64,000 nt of DNA from NCBI RefSeq assembly GCF_003991195.1, contig NZ_RCWL01000011.1, positions 44,064-108,063 on the forward strand, given 5' to 3'. Below the pieces are notes generated by a model, which searched no databases, was not told the origin of the DNA, and worked only from the letters and a program-made list of their open reading frames with translations. The position numbers and the translations under genes were made by a program. Within the stretch, counting starts at the first letter, position 1. Each line of letters begins with the position of its first letter. Source of the DNA: Gynurincola endophyticus (GTDB lineage: Bacteria; Bacteroidota; Bacteroidia; Chitinophagales; Chitinophagaceae). Shown in pieces: positions 18,207-27,846 of this stretch.

Positions 18207-19015
18207 ATTTTCTCTTTGCCTACATGTTGATAACGTTTATAAACATCCACATACTTTAAAGCTTCTTTACTTCCCAGTGCCAGATATCCCCCTACCTCAA
18301 GACTGGCATCGAAAAGACGTATAGCCCTGTCTTGCAACTGCTTTTCAAAATAGATCAGTACGTTTCTGCAAAGTATTAACTGAAACTCATTAAACGATCC
18401 GTCTGATACCAGGTTATGCGTAGAGGTCACTAACCTTTGTACGAGAAACTTACTGAATTTAACATTATCGTAATTGGCAGTATAATAATTTGAAAAATCG
18501 AATTTTCCTCCTGAGTTGATATAGTTCTCAGAATACAGTTTCATATGTCTGAGCGGATATATACCTTTTGATACAGTTTCCAGTACCTGTGCATTTAAAT
18601 CGGTAGCGTATAATAAGCTTTTCTCCAACAATCCTGCTTCGTGCAATAAGATGGCCATAGAATAAACCTCTTCACCTGTGGCGCATCCTGCATGCCAGAT
18701 TTTAATGAACGAGTGATGTGCTATATTAGGGAGTACGTCCTCGCGCAGAGATCGAAAGAACTTGGGATCACGGAACATTTCCGTAACGTTTACCGTTATC
18801 TCTTCTACAAAACGAAGAAAGTATACTTCGTCTAATTTGATACGGTTTCTGAAAGAGTTAAAATTGGCAAAATTATCTAAATTAATTAATCTCAAAATCC
18901 TTCTTTTCATAGAAGCTTTTGAGTATTCAGTAAAATCGTATCCGTACCAATCGCTAATATCTCTCAGCAATTGAAATATTTCTTCATCCTTTATGTCAAA
19001 CTTTCTTGAATACAT
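18188..19015 (-). CDS. CheR-type protein-glutamate methyltransferase
   Basis: The protein has 275 residues. Residues 1-75 are the helical CheR N-terminal domain (SMKRRILRL near 35-43). The SAM domain follows, with WHAGCATGEEVYS at about 107-119 and LILCRNVLIYF at about 213-223. It should methylate glutamate side chains using S-adenosylmethionine. It starts at a TAATG overlap with the stop of the receiver gene, so translation is coupled. Together with the CheB domain it forms a matched methylation/demethylation pair inside a kinase operon that contains no methyl-accepting receptor. Confidence 0.92.
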   Translation of the reverse strand: MYSRKFDIKDEEIFQLLRDISDWYGYDFTEYSKASMKRRILRLINLDNFANFNSFRNRIKLDEVYFLRFVEEITVNVTEMFRDPKFFRSLREDVLPNIAHHSFIKIWHAGCATGEEVYSMAILLHEAGLLEKSLLYATDLNAQVLETVSKGIYPLRHMKLYSENYINSGGKFDFSNYYTANYDNVKFSKFLVQRLVTSTHNLVSDGSFNEFQLILCRNVLIYFEKQLQDRAIRLFDASLEVGGYLALGSKEALKYVDVYKRYQHVGKEKIWKKLS

Positions 19016-19383
19016 TACAAAAATTGATCAATCTGTTTAAAAAGTTCTGTGACATCTACGGGCTTAGAAATATAATTATCGGCTCCGGCATTTAAGCATC
19101 TTTCTCTGTCTCCTACCATTGCCTGGGCTGTAACAGCGATAATGGGTACTGTTTTATATTTTTCTATTTCTCTAATTTTCGGTAACGCTTCATATCCATC
19201 CATAACCGGCATCATCATATCTAGTAAAATTATGCCTATATCATCCCGCTGGTTCAGAATTACAAAAGCTTCTTTCATATCTGAAGCGGAAATGCTTTCA
19301 TAATGCCTTGATCTCAATACCGCACTTAATGCGAATATGTTTCTGGAATCATCATCAATGATCAAAATCACTTTGTTACTCAT
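19015..19383 (-). CDS. CheY-like single-domain response regulator
   Basis: This 122-residue receiver domain stands alone. The acidic pair is at Asp10-Asp11, the phosphoacceptor Asp55 lies in ILLDMMMPVMDGYEALPKIR, a Thr at about 86 is in AVTAQ, and Lys lies in NYISKPVDV. No output domain follows. It probably accepts phosphate from the upstream hybrid kinase, whose third receiver it closely resembles (ILLDMMMP vs VLMDMMMP, and both end in ISKPVD). A diffusible phosphorelay or phosphate sink is the likely role. Confidence 0.92.
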   Translation of the reverse strand: MSNKVILIIDDDSRNIFALSAVLRSRHYESISASDMKEAFVILNQRDDIGIILLDMMMPVMDGYEALPKIREIEKYKTVPIIAVTAQAMVGDRERCLNAGADNYISKPVDVTELFKQIDQFL

Positions 19384-19390
19384 TGTTCAC

Positions 19391-22300
19391 TTATTTTATT
19401 GAATCGTATAACCAAACTCTCAATAGGGACAGTAATTGGTCTATATCCACCGGTTTACTAATATAATCGGATGCACCTGCATTCATACATTTCTCACGGT
19501 CACCAGCCATAGCCTTTGCCGTCACAGCAATAATGGGTACTTTTTTGTACGTTTGGTTATTTCTTACTCTTCGTGTAGTTTCATATCCATCCATTTCGGG
19601 CATCATCATATCCATTAATACGATATCGATGTCATTTCGTTCGTTTAACACATCCAGCGCTTCTTTACCATTCACTGCCGAAACAACATTCATATCCACT
19701 CCTTCCAGTGCTTTCGTTAATGAGAAGATATTTCTTACATCATCATCGGCAATGAGTACATTTTTATTCTGCAAAACATCTTTCAATTTACCTTTCCGCT
19801 GTACTTTCGATGTTTTTTCACTTTTCTCAGCCACCAGGTGTAAGAATAAAGAAACCTCATCTAACACACGCTGATAGGATTGTGCAGTTTTAATCACAAT
19901 GGAAGAAGAATATTGCTTCAATCTTAATTCTTCGGTTTTAGAAAGATTTTTACCGGTAAAAATAATGATCGGAATCAATCCGAAAGAAACCATTCCTTTT
20001 AATTCATCCAGAATAGAATAGGTTTGTTGTGAAGGACTGTCTAAGTCGAGCACAATACAATTAATACCATTTTGCTTTAATTGCAATTTCGCGTTTTCAG
20101 GGGTCGGGCTGATCACCACTTTTACATCAAGAGATTCCAGGTAATAAGCCAATGCACGTGCGTGTTGTATATTATCTTCAATAATCAATACTTTATCCGG
20201 TTTATGACTGTTGAAAACCTCAATCTGTTTGAAAATATCCTGTATTTTTTCAATAGAAACCGGCTTGTTGATAAAGTTGATCGCACCTTTACTGATCGAC
20301 TGATACTTGGCATCATGGCTCGACATCATATGTACCGGAATATGCTTGGTAGCCGGATTACCTTTCAACTCTTCCATGATTTCCCAACCGTCTTTCAACG
20401 GTAGTTGGATATCGAGTAGAATTCCGTGCGGTTGGTACTGCTCAGCCAGTTTGGTAGCTTCCTCACCGCTTACGGATATAATACCTTTATACCCATTCTG
20501 ACGGGTAAAATTGAGGAGTGATTTAGCAAATGGCGTATCATCTTCCACAATCAAAATAACTCTGTCATTAATCTCAATAGCGTCACGGTCATCTTCTATC
20601 GCTACCGGAATACGCTGTGCAATCAATCTTTGATTTTTGAATGCGTCTTCGTCTTTATTCAAATCACTTTCGGTTACTTCTCCTTTGATCAGTTTAGTTA
20701 AAAGCTCTTCTTCCGCAACTATTTTGTCGGCAACGCTTTTATTGATCGGAATCGTTATGGTAAATATACTTCCTTTGCCCGGAGTCGATTCCAGCTGAAT
20801 TTCTCCTTTTAATAATTTAGCCAGTTCACGACTGATAGATAGTCCAAGTCCGGTTCCACCATATTTTCTTCTGGTAGATCCGTCTTCCTGTTGAAATGCT
20901 TCAAAGATAATATTTTGTTTTTCAGGGATAATACCGATTCCTGAATCAGTTACGGCAAATGAGATATGATCGTTTTTACCTTCACTTACTTTCGCTTCCA
21001 GTTTTACATAACCCTCTGCAGTAAATTTCAGGGCATTTGAAATCAGATTTTTTAATATCTGCTCCAGCCTCATTTTATCAGTATCTAATAAAGCCGGTAG
21101 CGAAGCATCTAATTCAAGATAAAAATTCAGATCCTTTTCTTTAGCGATCGGATCGAACAACGAGCGCATATCTTCTAAGATTTCCTGTACCGGAACCGAT
21201 TGATAAACCAGATCCATTTTACCTGCTTCTATTTTTGAAAGATCGAGTATTTCATCAATCAAGGCAAGTAAACCCTGTCCTGAACCATGAATCACCTGTG
21301 CATACTCCACCTGTTCCAGTGTTAAGTTTTTAACGGTATTCTCTACCAATAAACGGCTCAGCAGTAAAATAGAATTTAAAGGAGTTCTCAGTTCATGCGA
21401 CATATTAGCAAGGAACTCAGATTTATAACGGGTACTTTGTTCAAGTTCTTCAGCTTTCCTTTGAATTTCAAGATTACGTTCAAATACCAGCTGATTTTTT
21501 TCTTCCAGCATTTTCGCTCTTTGCTCTAACGTTTCATTTACTTCTATGAGCTCTTCCTGTTGCACACGTAATTCTTCTTCGGAAGCCTGTAATTTTTCAG
21601 TTTGTGCTTCTAACTCAGAGTTGATGTTCTCCAACTCATTATGTTGAGCTTGTAATTCTTCGGCCTGCGATTGAGTTTCCTCAAACAACTCCTGTAGTTT
21701 CTTCCTGTTTTTAATGCCGTTTACAGTTGTTCCTATATTACTACGAATATCATTGAAAAACGCCATGGCTTTTTCAGAGAATGGTTTTACTGATCCGATC
21801 AACAAAACGCCTTCTACTCTTCTCTCGTGCTGGAAAGGGATTACCAGCAAGTGTGCCGGCACCAGATTTCCGCTACCGACCGGAATCACTACATTTTCTC
21901 TGGGAATATCTTTTAAATGAATCACCTGATTTTTTCTGATGGCTTCATACAGCAACCCTGACTTTTGTGTTAACAGCATTTTAGTAGCAACATCTTCTAC
22001 TCCGTATCCTGCACAATATACCAGCTGCCTGTTTTCGTCTAACTGATAGAAATTACCCAATACAGAATCAGTATATTCTACTACATAATCAATCACTTTT
22101 CTGCTGAGCACTTCCATTTCGTATTCACCCAGCATGGCATCATTTAAATGAGTAACTCCTGTTTGCAGCCATTCTCTGTCAGATAGTGCATTAAAAGAGT
22201 TTTCTAAACTTTTAGCCATTCTGTTAATGGCAATAGAAACATTACCTAATCCGTCTTCACCCTGATCTTGCGCCCTTGTAGAATAATCTCCTTCTGAAAT

Positions 22301-23002
22301 TTTATTAGCAATGTCGCGGATAACGTTAATACGATGCGTGATATCCGCATCCTTCTCTTCAAGTGCCCGCTGCATTTTAGAACGGCTTTCAAATTCTAAC
22401 ATCGTTCTTCTGAATGAAACAACGGTAATTAAAATAGATATAAGAGAAGCTAAAACTATAATAATCGGTGTATAAGTAGCGAATGCCTTTAAGCGCGCAT
22501 CTCTTCTGTTAAGGAGTTGCAGTTCATCCTGTTTCATGATACCGATATAGGTACGTATATTGTCCATCATCTCTTTACCCAACAATAGCTGATGATGCAA
22601 TTCATCATTTTTAGTACCGTACAATTCGATGTTATTTTTCAGAAAACGAACTCTTTCTGTCACCAGGCCTTTTAACGTATCTGCTCTGAATACCTGAATG
22701 GGATTGTCTGCCACCAAACTTTTTAACGCAGTGGTTTCCACACTAATTTCTTCCAGCGCCTGATCAAAAGGTTTTAAAAAAGTTTGGTTACCGGTCAGTA
22801 AATATCCACGCTGACCGGTTTCGGCATCCTTCGCCAGTGAAAGGATATTATCCAGTTTCGATAATACTGTCATTGTATGATTTACCCTATCGGTACTTGT
22901 AAGCAGGGTTTGTATACTGATATACGACGCTATTGATGCAATCAATAACAAGACTATCGAAGTACTATAACTGATAATAAGATTTCTACGAAAAGACTTC
23001 AT
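19391..23002 (-). CDS. Hybrid histidine kinase: CHASE3-HAMP-GAF-HisKA-HATPase with three receivers
   Basis: The protein has 1203 residues. TM1 is at 8-30, a periplasmic CHASE3 domain at about 39-172, TM2 at 176-197 and HAMP to about 270. A GAF domain follows (275-435), then a long coiled coil (438-525). HisKA carries the phosphorylatable His536 in MSHELRTPL. The HATPase has N656 in NLISNALKF, DSGIG at 686-690 and GGTGLGLS. Three receivers follow with acceptor Asp864, Asp986 and Asp1131. The second receiver is divergent (LDLDSPSQQ and no standard MP motif) but keeps Asp986 and a Lys near 1038. It is an inner-membrane sensor; the ligand is unknown. It lies in an operon with a second kinase, a receiver, CheR and CheB, starting 26 bp after the preceding gene. 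Confidence 0.93.
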   Translation of the reverse strand: MKSFRRNLIISYSTSIVLLLIASIASYISIQTLLTSTDRVNHTMTVLSKLDNILSLAKDAETGQRGYLLTGNQTFLKPFDQALEEISVETTALKSLVADNPIQVFRADTLKGLVTERVRFLKNNIELYGTKNDELHHQLLLGKEMMDNIRTYIGIMKQDELQLLNRRDARLKAFATYTPIIIVLASLISILITVVSFRRTMLEFESRSKMQRALEEKDADITHRINVIRDIANKISEGDYSTRAQDQGEDGLGNVSIAINRMAKSLENSFNALSDREWLQTGVTHLNDAMLGEYEMEVLSRKVIDYVVEYTDSVLGNFYQLDENRQLVYCAGYGVEDVATKMLLTQKSGLLYEAIRKNQVIHLKDIPRENVVIPVGSGNLVPAHLLVIPFQHERRVEGVLLIGSVKPFSEKAMAFFNDIRSNIGTTVNGIKNRKKLQELFEETQSQAEELQAQHNELENINSELEAQTEKLQASEEELRVQQEELIEVNETLEQRAKMLEEKNQLVFERNLEIQRKAEELEQSTRYKSEFLANMSHELRTPLNSILLLSRLLVENTVKNLTLEQVEYAQVIHGSGQGLLALIDEILDLSKIEAGKMDLVYQSVPVQEILEDMRSLFDPIAKEKDLNFYLELDASLPALLDTDKMRLEQILKNLISNALKFTAEGYVKLEAKVSEGKNDHISFAVTDSGIGIIPEKQNIIFEAFQQEDGSTRRKYGGTGLGLSISRELAKLLKGEIQLESTPGKGSIFTITIPINKSVADKIVAEEELLTKLIKGEVTESDLNKDEDAFKNQRLIAQRIPVAIEDDRDAIEINDRVILIVEDDTPFAKSLLNFTRQNGYKGIISVSGEEATKLAEQYQPHGILLDIQLPLKDGWEIMEELKGNPATKHIPVHMMSSHDAKYQSISKGAINFINKPVSIEKIQDIFKQIEVFNSHKPDKVLIIEDNIQHARALAYYLESLDVKVVISPTPENAKLQLKQNGINCIVLDLDSPSQQTYSILDELKGMVSFGLIPIIIFTGKNLSKTEELRLKQYSSSIVIKTAQSYQRVLDEVSLFLHLVAEKSEKTSKVQRKGKLKDVLQNKNVLIADDDVRNIFSLTKALEGVDMNVVSAVNGKEALDVLNERNDIDIVLMDMMMPEMDGYETTRRVRNNQTYKKVPIIAVTAKAMAGDREKCMNAGASDYISKPVDIDQLLSLLRVWLYDSIK

Positions 23003-23027
23003 ATTTTTTTATTAAGGCAATTTAACA

Positions 23028-24599
23028 TTAGACTTTTTGAGCAACCGGCAACAGAATATGAAAAGTGGTTCCGATACCTTCTTTACTCTCCACAAATACT
23101 TTTCCTTTATGGTTCTCAATAATTTTTTTCACGATAGCCAGACCGATTCCGGTACCTTCATATTCTTCTTTCGAGTGTAACCGTTGAAAGATAGAAAATA
23201 TTTTCTCTTTATACACTTCATTAAATCCGATTCCATTATCTGCAAAAGATAAACATACATAATTACCATTCTCATCTTCCGGTGCATCCGGTTGTAATAC
23301 ATCTACTCTTTTGTGTGTAATATCGAGTATCAAAGGAATATCTTGTTTGGCAAATTTCAATGCATTCGATAGAATATTTTGAAAGATCTGTCTGATCTGC
23401 GGCTCCAGCACATCTATCACCGGAAGCTGCTGCCACCGGATAATAGCTTCTTTTTCTTTAATCAGCAATTCCATATCTATCATTATACCTTCCATGATCA
23501 CATTCAGGTCTACCGGTTTAAAAGCATTTTCAATTGAAAGCTTTGAATAACTCAATACGTCAGTAATGAGGTTACTCATCCGGTTTGATGAACGCATAAT
23601 CCGTTGCATATAATCTTTGGCATCATGGTTATCGGCCAGAAATTTTGAAGTAATCAGATTGCCGAACACCTGTATTTTACGAAGCGGTTCTTTCAGATCA
23701 TGAGAAGCCACATAAGCGAATTGCTGTAACTCATGATTAGACACTTCTAATTCATGGTTGATTTGCTGTAATTCTTTCGTTCTTTCCTGTACTCTTTGTT
23801 CCAGAATCTGATTCATCATTTTCTGTTCATGAATGTCTGTAAACATCCCAACCCACTTCAAAATTTCATCATTCTTTTTTACAGGAGTCAACGATAAAAG
23901 ATGATGACGATACGTTTCAGCATTTTTAAGTGCGATAGTTACGTCATAAACCGATGCCTGCTCATTTGTTAGTGTAAGATCAATCAGCTGACGAACAGAT
24001 TTTTCTCCTTCTGCTGTTTTCGGAAATTCATCTTCATTTCCGGAATAAAGAAACCAGAAATGATTGACGAATTCAATTTCGCCCGCAGTATTTAAAGTAA
24101 AGGCAATTTGAGGGATAGAAGCCAGCACTGATCTGAGTTCTTCAACACTTTGATTCAATCGTTCCTGTGCAGCTTTTCTTTGTTCAACTTCCTGCAATAA
24201 TGTATGATGGATTTCATTCAACTCACGTGACTGCATACTCAGGCGATAAAAGGTTTTCACCTTCATGAGCAAAATATCCGGATCAAAAGGCTTGGTAATA
24301 TAATCCATCGCCCCTGAATCATATCCTTTTGCAATAAAAGTTTTATCAGTATTTACTGCCGAAAGAAAAATAATAGGAATATCTTTTGACTTGCTGAAAC
24401 CGGTTACTGCTTCTGCTACCTCAAAACCATCCATATCCGGCATCTGTACGTCCAGAATAATAACAGTGTAATCATTTTTTAAAATTTTCAACAATGCCTC
24501 TTCTCCGGAAGTTGCCGTGTCAACCTGAAAATGGTTCAGCACCAACAACTGCTTAAGGGAATATATATTCTCCTGACGATCATCAACTAGCAGAATCAT
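23028..24599 (-). CDS. Cytoplasmic receiver-PAS-histidine kinase
   Basis: I start at 24599 (MILLVDDRQENIYS), which puts the receiver at the very N-terminus, as is usual. The longer frame adds ten residues before it. The protein has 523 residues. Its receiver has Asp6-Asp7, phosphoacceptor Asp50 in IILDVQMPDMDGFE and Lys103. A coiled linker and a PAS-type domain (about 150-260) follow, then HisKA with His300 in VASHDLKEPLRK, and a HATPase with NILSNALKFA, DNGIGFN and GTGIGLAIVKK. There is no membrane segment. The N-terminal receiver suggests that it is itself controlled by another kinase. It is the first gene of the signalling operon. Confidence 0.92.
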   Translation of the reverse strand: MILLVDDRQENIYSLKQLLVLNHFQVDTATSGEEALLKILKNDYTVIILDVQMPDMDGFEVAEAVTGFSKSKDIPIIFLSAVNTDKTFIAKGYDSGAMDYITKPFDPDILLMKVKTFYRLSMQSRELNEIHHTLLQEVEQRKAAQERLNQSVEELRSVLASIPQIAFTLNTAGEIEFVNHFWFLYSGNEDEFPKTAEGEKSVRQLIDLTLTNEQASVYDVTIALKNAETYRHHLLSLTPVKKNDEILKWVGMFTDIHEQKMMNQILEQRVQERTKELQQINHELEVSNHELQQFAYVASHDLKEPLRKIQVFGNLITSKFLADNHDAKDYMQRIMRSSNRMSNLITDVLSYSKLSIENAFKPVDLNVIMEGIMIDMELLIKEKEAIIRWQQLPVIDVLEPQIRQIFQNILSNALKFAKQDIPLILDITHKRVDVLQPDAPEDENGNYVCLSFADNGIGFNEVYKEKIFSIFQRLHSKEEYEGTGIGLAIVKKIIENHKGKVFVESKEGIGTTFHILLPVAQKV

Positions 24600-24640
24600 A
24601 CTCAAATATATTTCAAATAAATATATCACCTGTGTAGAAA

Positions 24641-24666
24641 AAAATCCCCGATATGGGGATTTTTAT
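24641..24666. terminator. Symmetric rho-independent terminator
   Basis: A 9-bp stem AAAATCCCC/GGGGATTTT (24641-24649 with 24655-24663) has loop GATAT and A/T runs on both sides. It terminates the YceI gene on the minus strand and insulates the signalling operon that begins just beyond it. Confidence 0.8.
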
Positions 24667-24667
24667 T

Positions 24668-25243
24668 TTATCTCGTAAATTCTCCGTTTATCTCTATTTC
24701 AACCTCATCGCTAATCATTGGCGGTGGAAATTTAGCACCGATATTAAAGTCGGAGCGTTTAATTTTTCCGTCTGCTTTGAACCCTGCCGTCATCTTTTTA
24801 TTCATTGCGTTCTCTACCATTCCATTATACTTTACTTCCAGCTTAACTTCTTTGGTAATTCCGTGCATCGTCAGGTTTCCGGTCACTTCTAATTCGTCTT
24901 TTCCTTTTTTCTTAACTGCGGTACTTACAAAATCAATTGACGGATATTTTTCTGCATCAAAAAAATCCGGGCTTTTCAAATGATCATCGCGCATTTTTAC
25001 GCGCGTATCAATCGAAGCTACTTTTGCAGAAAACTTAAAAACGGCATCTGTAAAGTCTTCTTTATTGGTTTGAATTTCGATATCAAAATCCTTAAAATGC
25101 CCTGAAACTTCTGAAATACCTAAGTGTGTTACTTCGAAAACCACTTCAGCGTGGGCTTTATCAACCTTCCACGTATCCACTACAATAAAAGAGGTGGCGG
25201 CAATAAACAGAGTCAACAAAAAGTAATAATAGCTTTTCTTCAT
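24668..25243 (-). CDS. YceI-family periplasmic protein
   Basis: This 191-residue protein has a signal-like hydrophobic start (MKKSYYYFLLTLFIAATSFIVV). The YceI lipocalin-like barrel follows: WKVDKAHAEVVFEVTHLGISEVSGHF, then MRDDHLKSPDFFDAEKYPSI and the C-terminal SDFNIGAKFPPPMISDEVEIEINGEF. These are the standard YceI landmarks. Members bind polyisoprenoids or amphiphilic molecules in the periplasm and are often induced by stress or acid. It is a single gene with its own terminator. Confidence 0.93.
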   Translation of the reverse strand: MKKSYYYFLLTLFIAATSFIVVDTWKVDKAHAEVVFEVTHLGISEVSGHFKDFDIEIQTNKEDFTDAVFKFSAKVASIDTRVKMRDDHLKSPDFFDAEKYPSIDFVSTAVKKKGKDELEVTGNLTMHGITKEVKLEVKYNGMVENAMNKKMTAGFKADGKIKRSDFNIGAKFPPPMISDEVEIEINGEFTR

Positions 25244-25403
25244 AATACTTGAGTTTTATTGAATTATAAATTTCCTTTATATAGACTACGGTCTGTTAAT
25301 TTAAAGCTTTATGAATTGAGTCAATTCAGACAGTTACACTATTATAAAATTAAAACCAAGGTATATGCGAATTACGAAATCCGGGCCAGGTACCGGCAAA
25401 GCA

Positions 25404-25431
25404 TAAAAAAAGCGAATCAGATTGATTCGCT
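25404..25431 (-). terminator. Terminator of the SET-domain gene
   Basis: A 9-bp stem AGCGAATCA/TGATTCGCT (25411-25419 with 25423-25431) has a 3-base loop and is followed by a T run on the minus strand. It begins a few bases after the stop at 25437. Confidence 0.85.
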
Positions 25432-25436
25432 GGTAT

Positions 25437-25964
25437 TTATTTTTTCTTCGCTTTTTTAGCGGTGCCGGAGGCTTTTTTTGAAGTTTTCTTTTTTGCGGAA
25501 CTTTTTTTCTCAGTAGCGGCTTTTTTAGCTGCTGCTTCTTTTTCTTCCTCTTTTTGTAGCTTAATATTAAACTTCACAACGTCCCAATATTCTTTACCGT
25601 AATCTACGAAGATCTCACTTCCTTTTGGAATATCTTTTTTTGCAACGATAAATACACGTTTTCCTTCCTCGTGGTATGCTGCATTATTGCTGATACCTTT
25701 CACTTTTGAGATGCCTTTTGCATCATTGGCATATCTGGCAATAGCTTCAGGATCTCCCATTGCATCGATTACAGTATTTCGGGTGATATAGTAAATATAT
25801 CCATTGAATCCTTCCTTTGGTTCGGCTTCTTTCCAGCTAGAAACTTTTCCTTTATACTCTACAATAAATGCTCCTTTAGGAATGAATATTTTTGTAAATA
25901 ATCCTTTTCCTGCTCCGGGCAATGTTGATTTCTTTACGACTAATTGACTATCCAATAATTCCAT
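25437..25964 (-). CDS. SET-domain protein with lysine/alanine-rich tail
   Basis: I start at 25964 (MELLDSQLVVKKS), giving 175 residues; an upstream start adds 13 unrelated residues. Residues 6-125 are a SET lysine-methyltransferase domain: GAGKGLFTK, GAFIVEYKG, a YIYYITRNTVIDA strand, RYANDA in the place of the eukaryotic NHxC motif, and FVDYGKEYW near the end. Residues 130-175 form a tail almost entirely of Lys, Ala, Ser, Thr and Glu, reminiscent of histone H1-like DNA-binding tails. It could methylate a DNA-binding or ribosomal protein while the tail binds nucleic acid. The target is unknown. Confidence 0.88.
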   Translation of the reverse strand: MELLDSQLVVKKSTLPGAGKGLFTKIFIPKGAFIVEYKGKVSSWKEAEPKEGFNGYIYYITRNTVIDAMGDPEAIARYANDAKGISKVKGISNNAAYHEEGKRVFIVAKKDIPKGSEIFVDYGKEYWDVVKFNIKLQKEEEKEAAAKKAATEKKSSAKKKTSKKASGTAKKAKKK

Positions 25965-26063
25965 GATACGTTTTTTCGAGGGCGTGAAGATAGGCAAAAA
26001 CAATTAACAAATAACTCCTGCATGAATAGTTTAACCAAAACAATACAATTTATACTTTACCAT

Positions 26064-26096
26064 AAAAAAACTGCCCCACAACAAAGTTGGGGGCAG
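26064..26096 (-). terminator. Terminator of the SSS symporter gene
   Basis: CTGCCCC(A)CAAC pairs with GTTGGGGGCAG (26071-26096, one bulge, AAA loop) and is followed by a T run on the minus strand. It lies after the stop at 26122. Confidence 0.85.
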
Positions 26097-26121
26097 CACT
26101 TAATTTTATAAATTTTACTTA

Positions 26122-27846
26122 CTACCAGAATCGGGCATACAACGCACCGATAATCATTAACGTTATAACGATTAAAGCAATGGTAGCCGGTTTCAATTTG
26201 AACATAGAAGCATCCAGGTCTAATGCCTTAGGATTAACTTTCGGACCAGCTAAACTCACGATGACCATTAACGACACGGTGAAGAAGAAAGACCATCCCA
26301 TACTGATAAGGAAAGGAATTTCAACAATTGTCTGAACATTGCCATCAATTAACTTCTCATACTGATAAGCAGTGTACAATAAAGTTTCTTTTCCGAAAAT
26401 ATCTACTGCAAAACTGTTGAAGAACACCGACATCAGAAAACCTGTCAGAATACCCACTATGGCTGCTGTACCGGTTGTTCTTTTCCAGAAGAAGCCCAGA
26501 ATAAACAACGCGAAGATACCCGGAGAAATAAAGCCGGTATATTTCTGAATAAAGGTGAAACCGCCTTCTCCGCCGATACCTAAAGTATCATTCCAGGTAA
26601 ACAGGATAGACACCAGTAATGCTACCACTACTGTCATTCTTCCTACCCACACCATTTTCTTTTCGGTAGCTTCTTTATCAAAAAAGCGTTTGTGAATATC
26701 CAGCGTGTAAATAGTGGATATACTGTTTAATTTTCCCGCTAACGAAGCAACGATCGCGGCCGTTAAAGCAGCAATTGACAAACCTTTTAAACCTTGCGGT
26801 AAGAAAGCAAGAATAGCTGAATAAGCACCATCTTTACCACCCGACATTTCCGGTAAATGACCGTTTTTATAAAGTACCCAGGCAGCAATACCCGGCAGCA
26901 TTACAATAATAGGCATCATCAGTTTTAAAAATCCTGCGAACAAAATACCGTTACGGGCAGTGGTTAAATCAGCCCCTAAAGCTCTTTGAGTAATATATTG
27001 ATTACAGCCCCAATAGTTCAGGTGAACAATCCACTGGCCTGCAAAATACATAGCGATACCCGGTAAAATCACATACTTCTGAATTTCCGTATTCAAAGGA
27101 TCTGTGATAGTAGCCACATTTACGGCCGGCTTGTCCAGCATAAGTTTAAAGTGTTCAGGTGAATCCTGCAACAGGGCATTGAAACCTGCCAGCACATCTC
27201 TTCCCAATCCGAACTTTTCACTTACAATCGTTAATGCGAAATAAGTAGTGGCCAAACCTCCGATAATCAGCACTGCCACCTGTATTACATCAGTATAACC
27301 GATTACTTTCATACCACCCAGTGTAATGATCAGGGCACAAAATGCCAGAATAATCATCAATATGTGCAGGTATTCTCCACCTAATAATCCATTAATGGCA
27401 ACAGCACCGAGGTAAAGAATTGAAGTAAGATTTACAAAGATGTAAAGGAATAACCAGAAGATAGCCATGATCAGGGCAACGGTTTCATTATACCGTTGTT
27501 TCAGGAACTGAGGCATTGTGTATATCTTGTTCTTCAGATAAATCGGAATAAAATATACTGCGATAATAATAAGTGCGATAGCAGCGATCCACTCATAGGC
27601 AGCTACGGCAATACCCACAAAAAAGCCATCTCCGCTCATACCGATAAACTGTTCTGCAGAAATGTTAGAAGCGATCAGGGAAGCCCCGATTGCCCACCAG
27701 GTCAGTGAACCTTCTGCTAAAAAGAAGTCTTTAGTATCAAGCGTTGCTTTTTGTTTTTTCTTATAGATCCAGTACCCATAAGAACCTACTACGATAAAAT
27801 AGAGGAGAATAATAATGTAATCAATCGTCTGAAGACTAGTGTTCAT
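26122..27846 (-). CDS. Sodium:solute symporter (SSS family, SGLT-like)
   Basis: I start at 27846 (MNTSLQTIDYIIILLYF), so that the protein opens directly into TM1; the longer frame adds 16 hydrophilic residues. The 574-residue protein has about 14 hydrophobic segments. It contains the SSS patterns FFLAEGSLTWWAIGASLIASNISAEQFIG near TM1-2, and SIAALTAAIVASLAGKLNSISTIYTLDI near the middle. The ASLIASNIS and LNS stretches lie where sodium-site residues are expected in vSGLT. A sugar such as galactose or glucose, or a sialic-acid-like substrate, is likely. The neighbours give no clue. Confidence 0.88.
   Translation of the reverse strand: MNTSLQTIDYIIILLYFIVVGSYGYWIYKKKQKATLDTKDFFLAEGSLTWWAIGASLIASNISAEQFIGMSGDGFFVGIAVAAYEWIAAIALIIIAVYFIPIYLKNKIYTMPQFLKQRYNETVALIMAIFWLFLYIFVNLTSILYLGAVAINGLLGGEYLHILMIILAFCALIITLGGMKVIGYTDVIQVAVLIIGGLATTYFALTIVSEKFGLGRDVLAGFNALLQDSPEHFKLMLDKPAVNVATITDPLNTEIQKYVILPGIAMYFAGQWIVHLNYWGCNQYITQRALGADLTTARNGILFAGFLKLMMPIIVMLPGIAAWVLYKNGHLPEMSGGKDGAYSAILAFLPQGLKGLSIAALTAAIVASLAGKLNSISTIYTLDIHKRFFDKEATEKKMVWVGRMTVVVALLVSILFTWNDTLGIGGEGGFTFIQKYTGFISPGIFALFILGFFWKRTTGTAAIVGILTGFLMSVFFNSFAVDIFGKETLLYTAYQYEKLIDGNVQTIVEIPFLISMGWSFFFTVSLMVIVSLAGPKVNPKALDLDASMFKLKPATIALIVITLMIIGALYARFW

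Noticed and set aside
25259..25459. Plus-strand ORF of 66 residues
   Set aside because: It spans an intergenic gap and includes the terminator of the SET gene; no start context or motif supports it.
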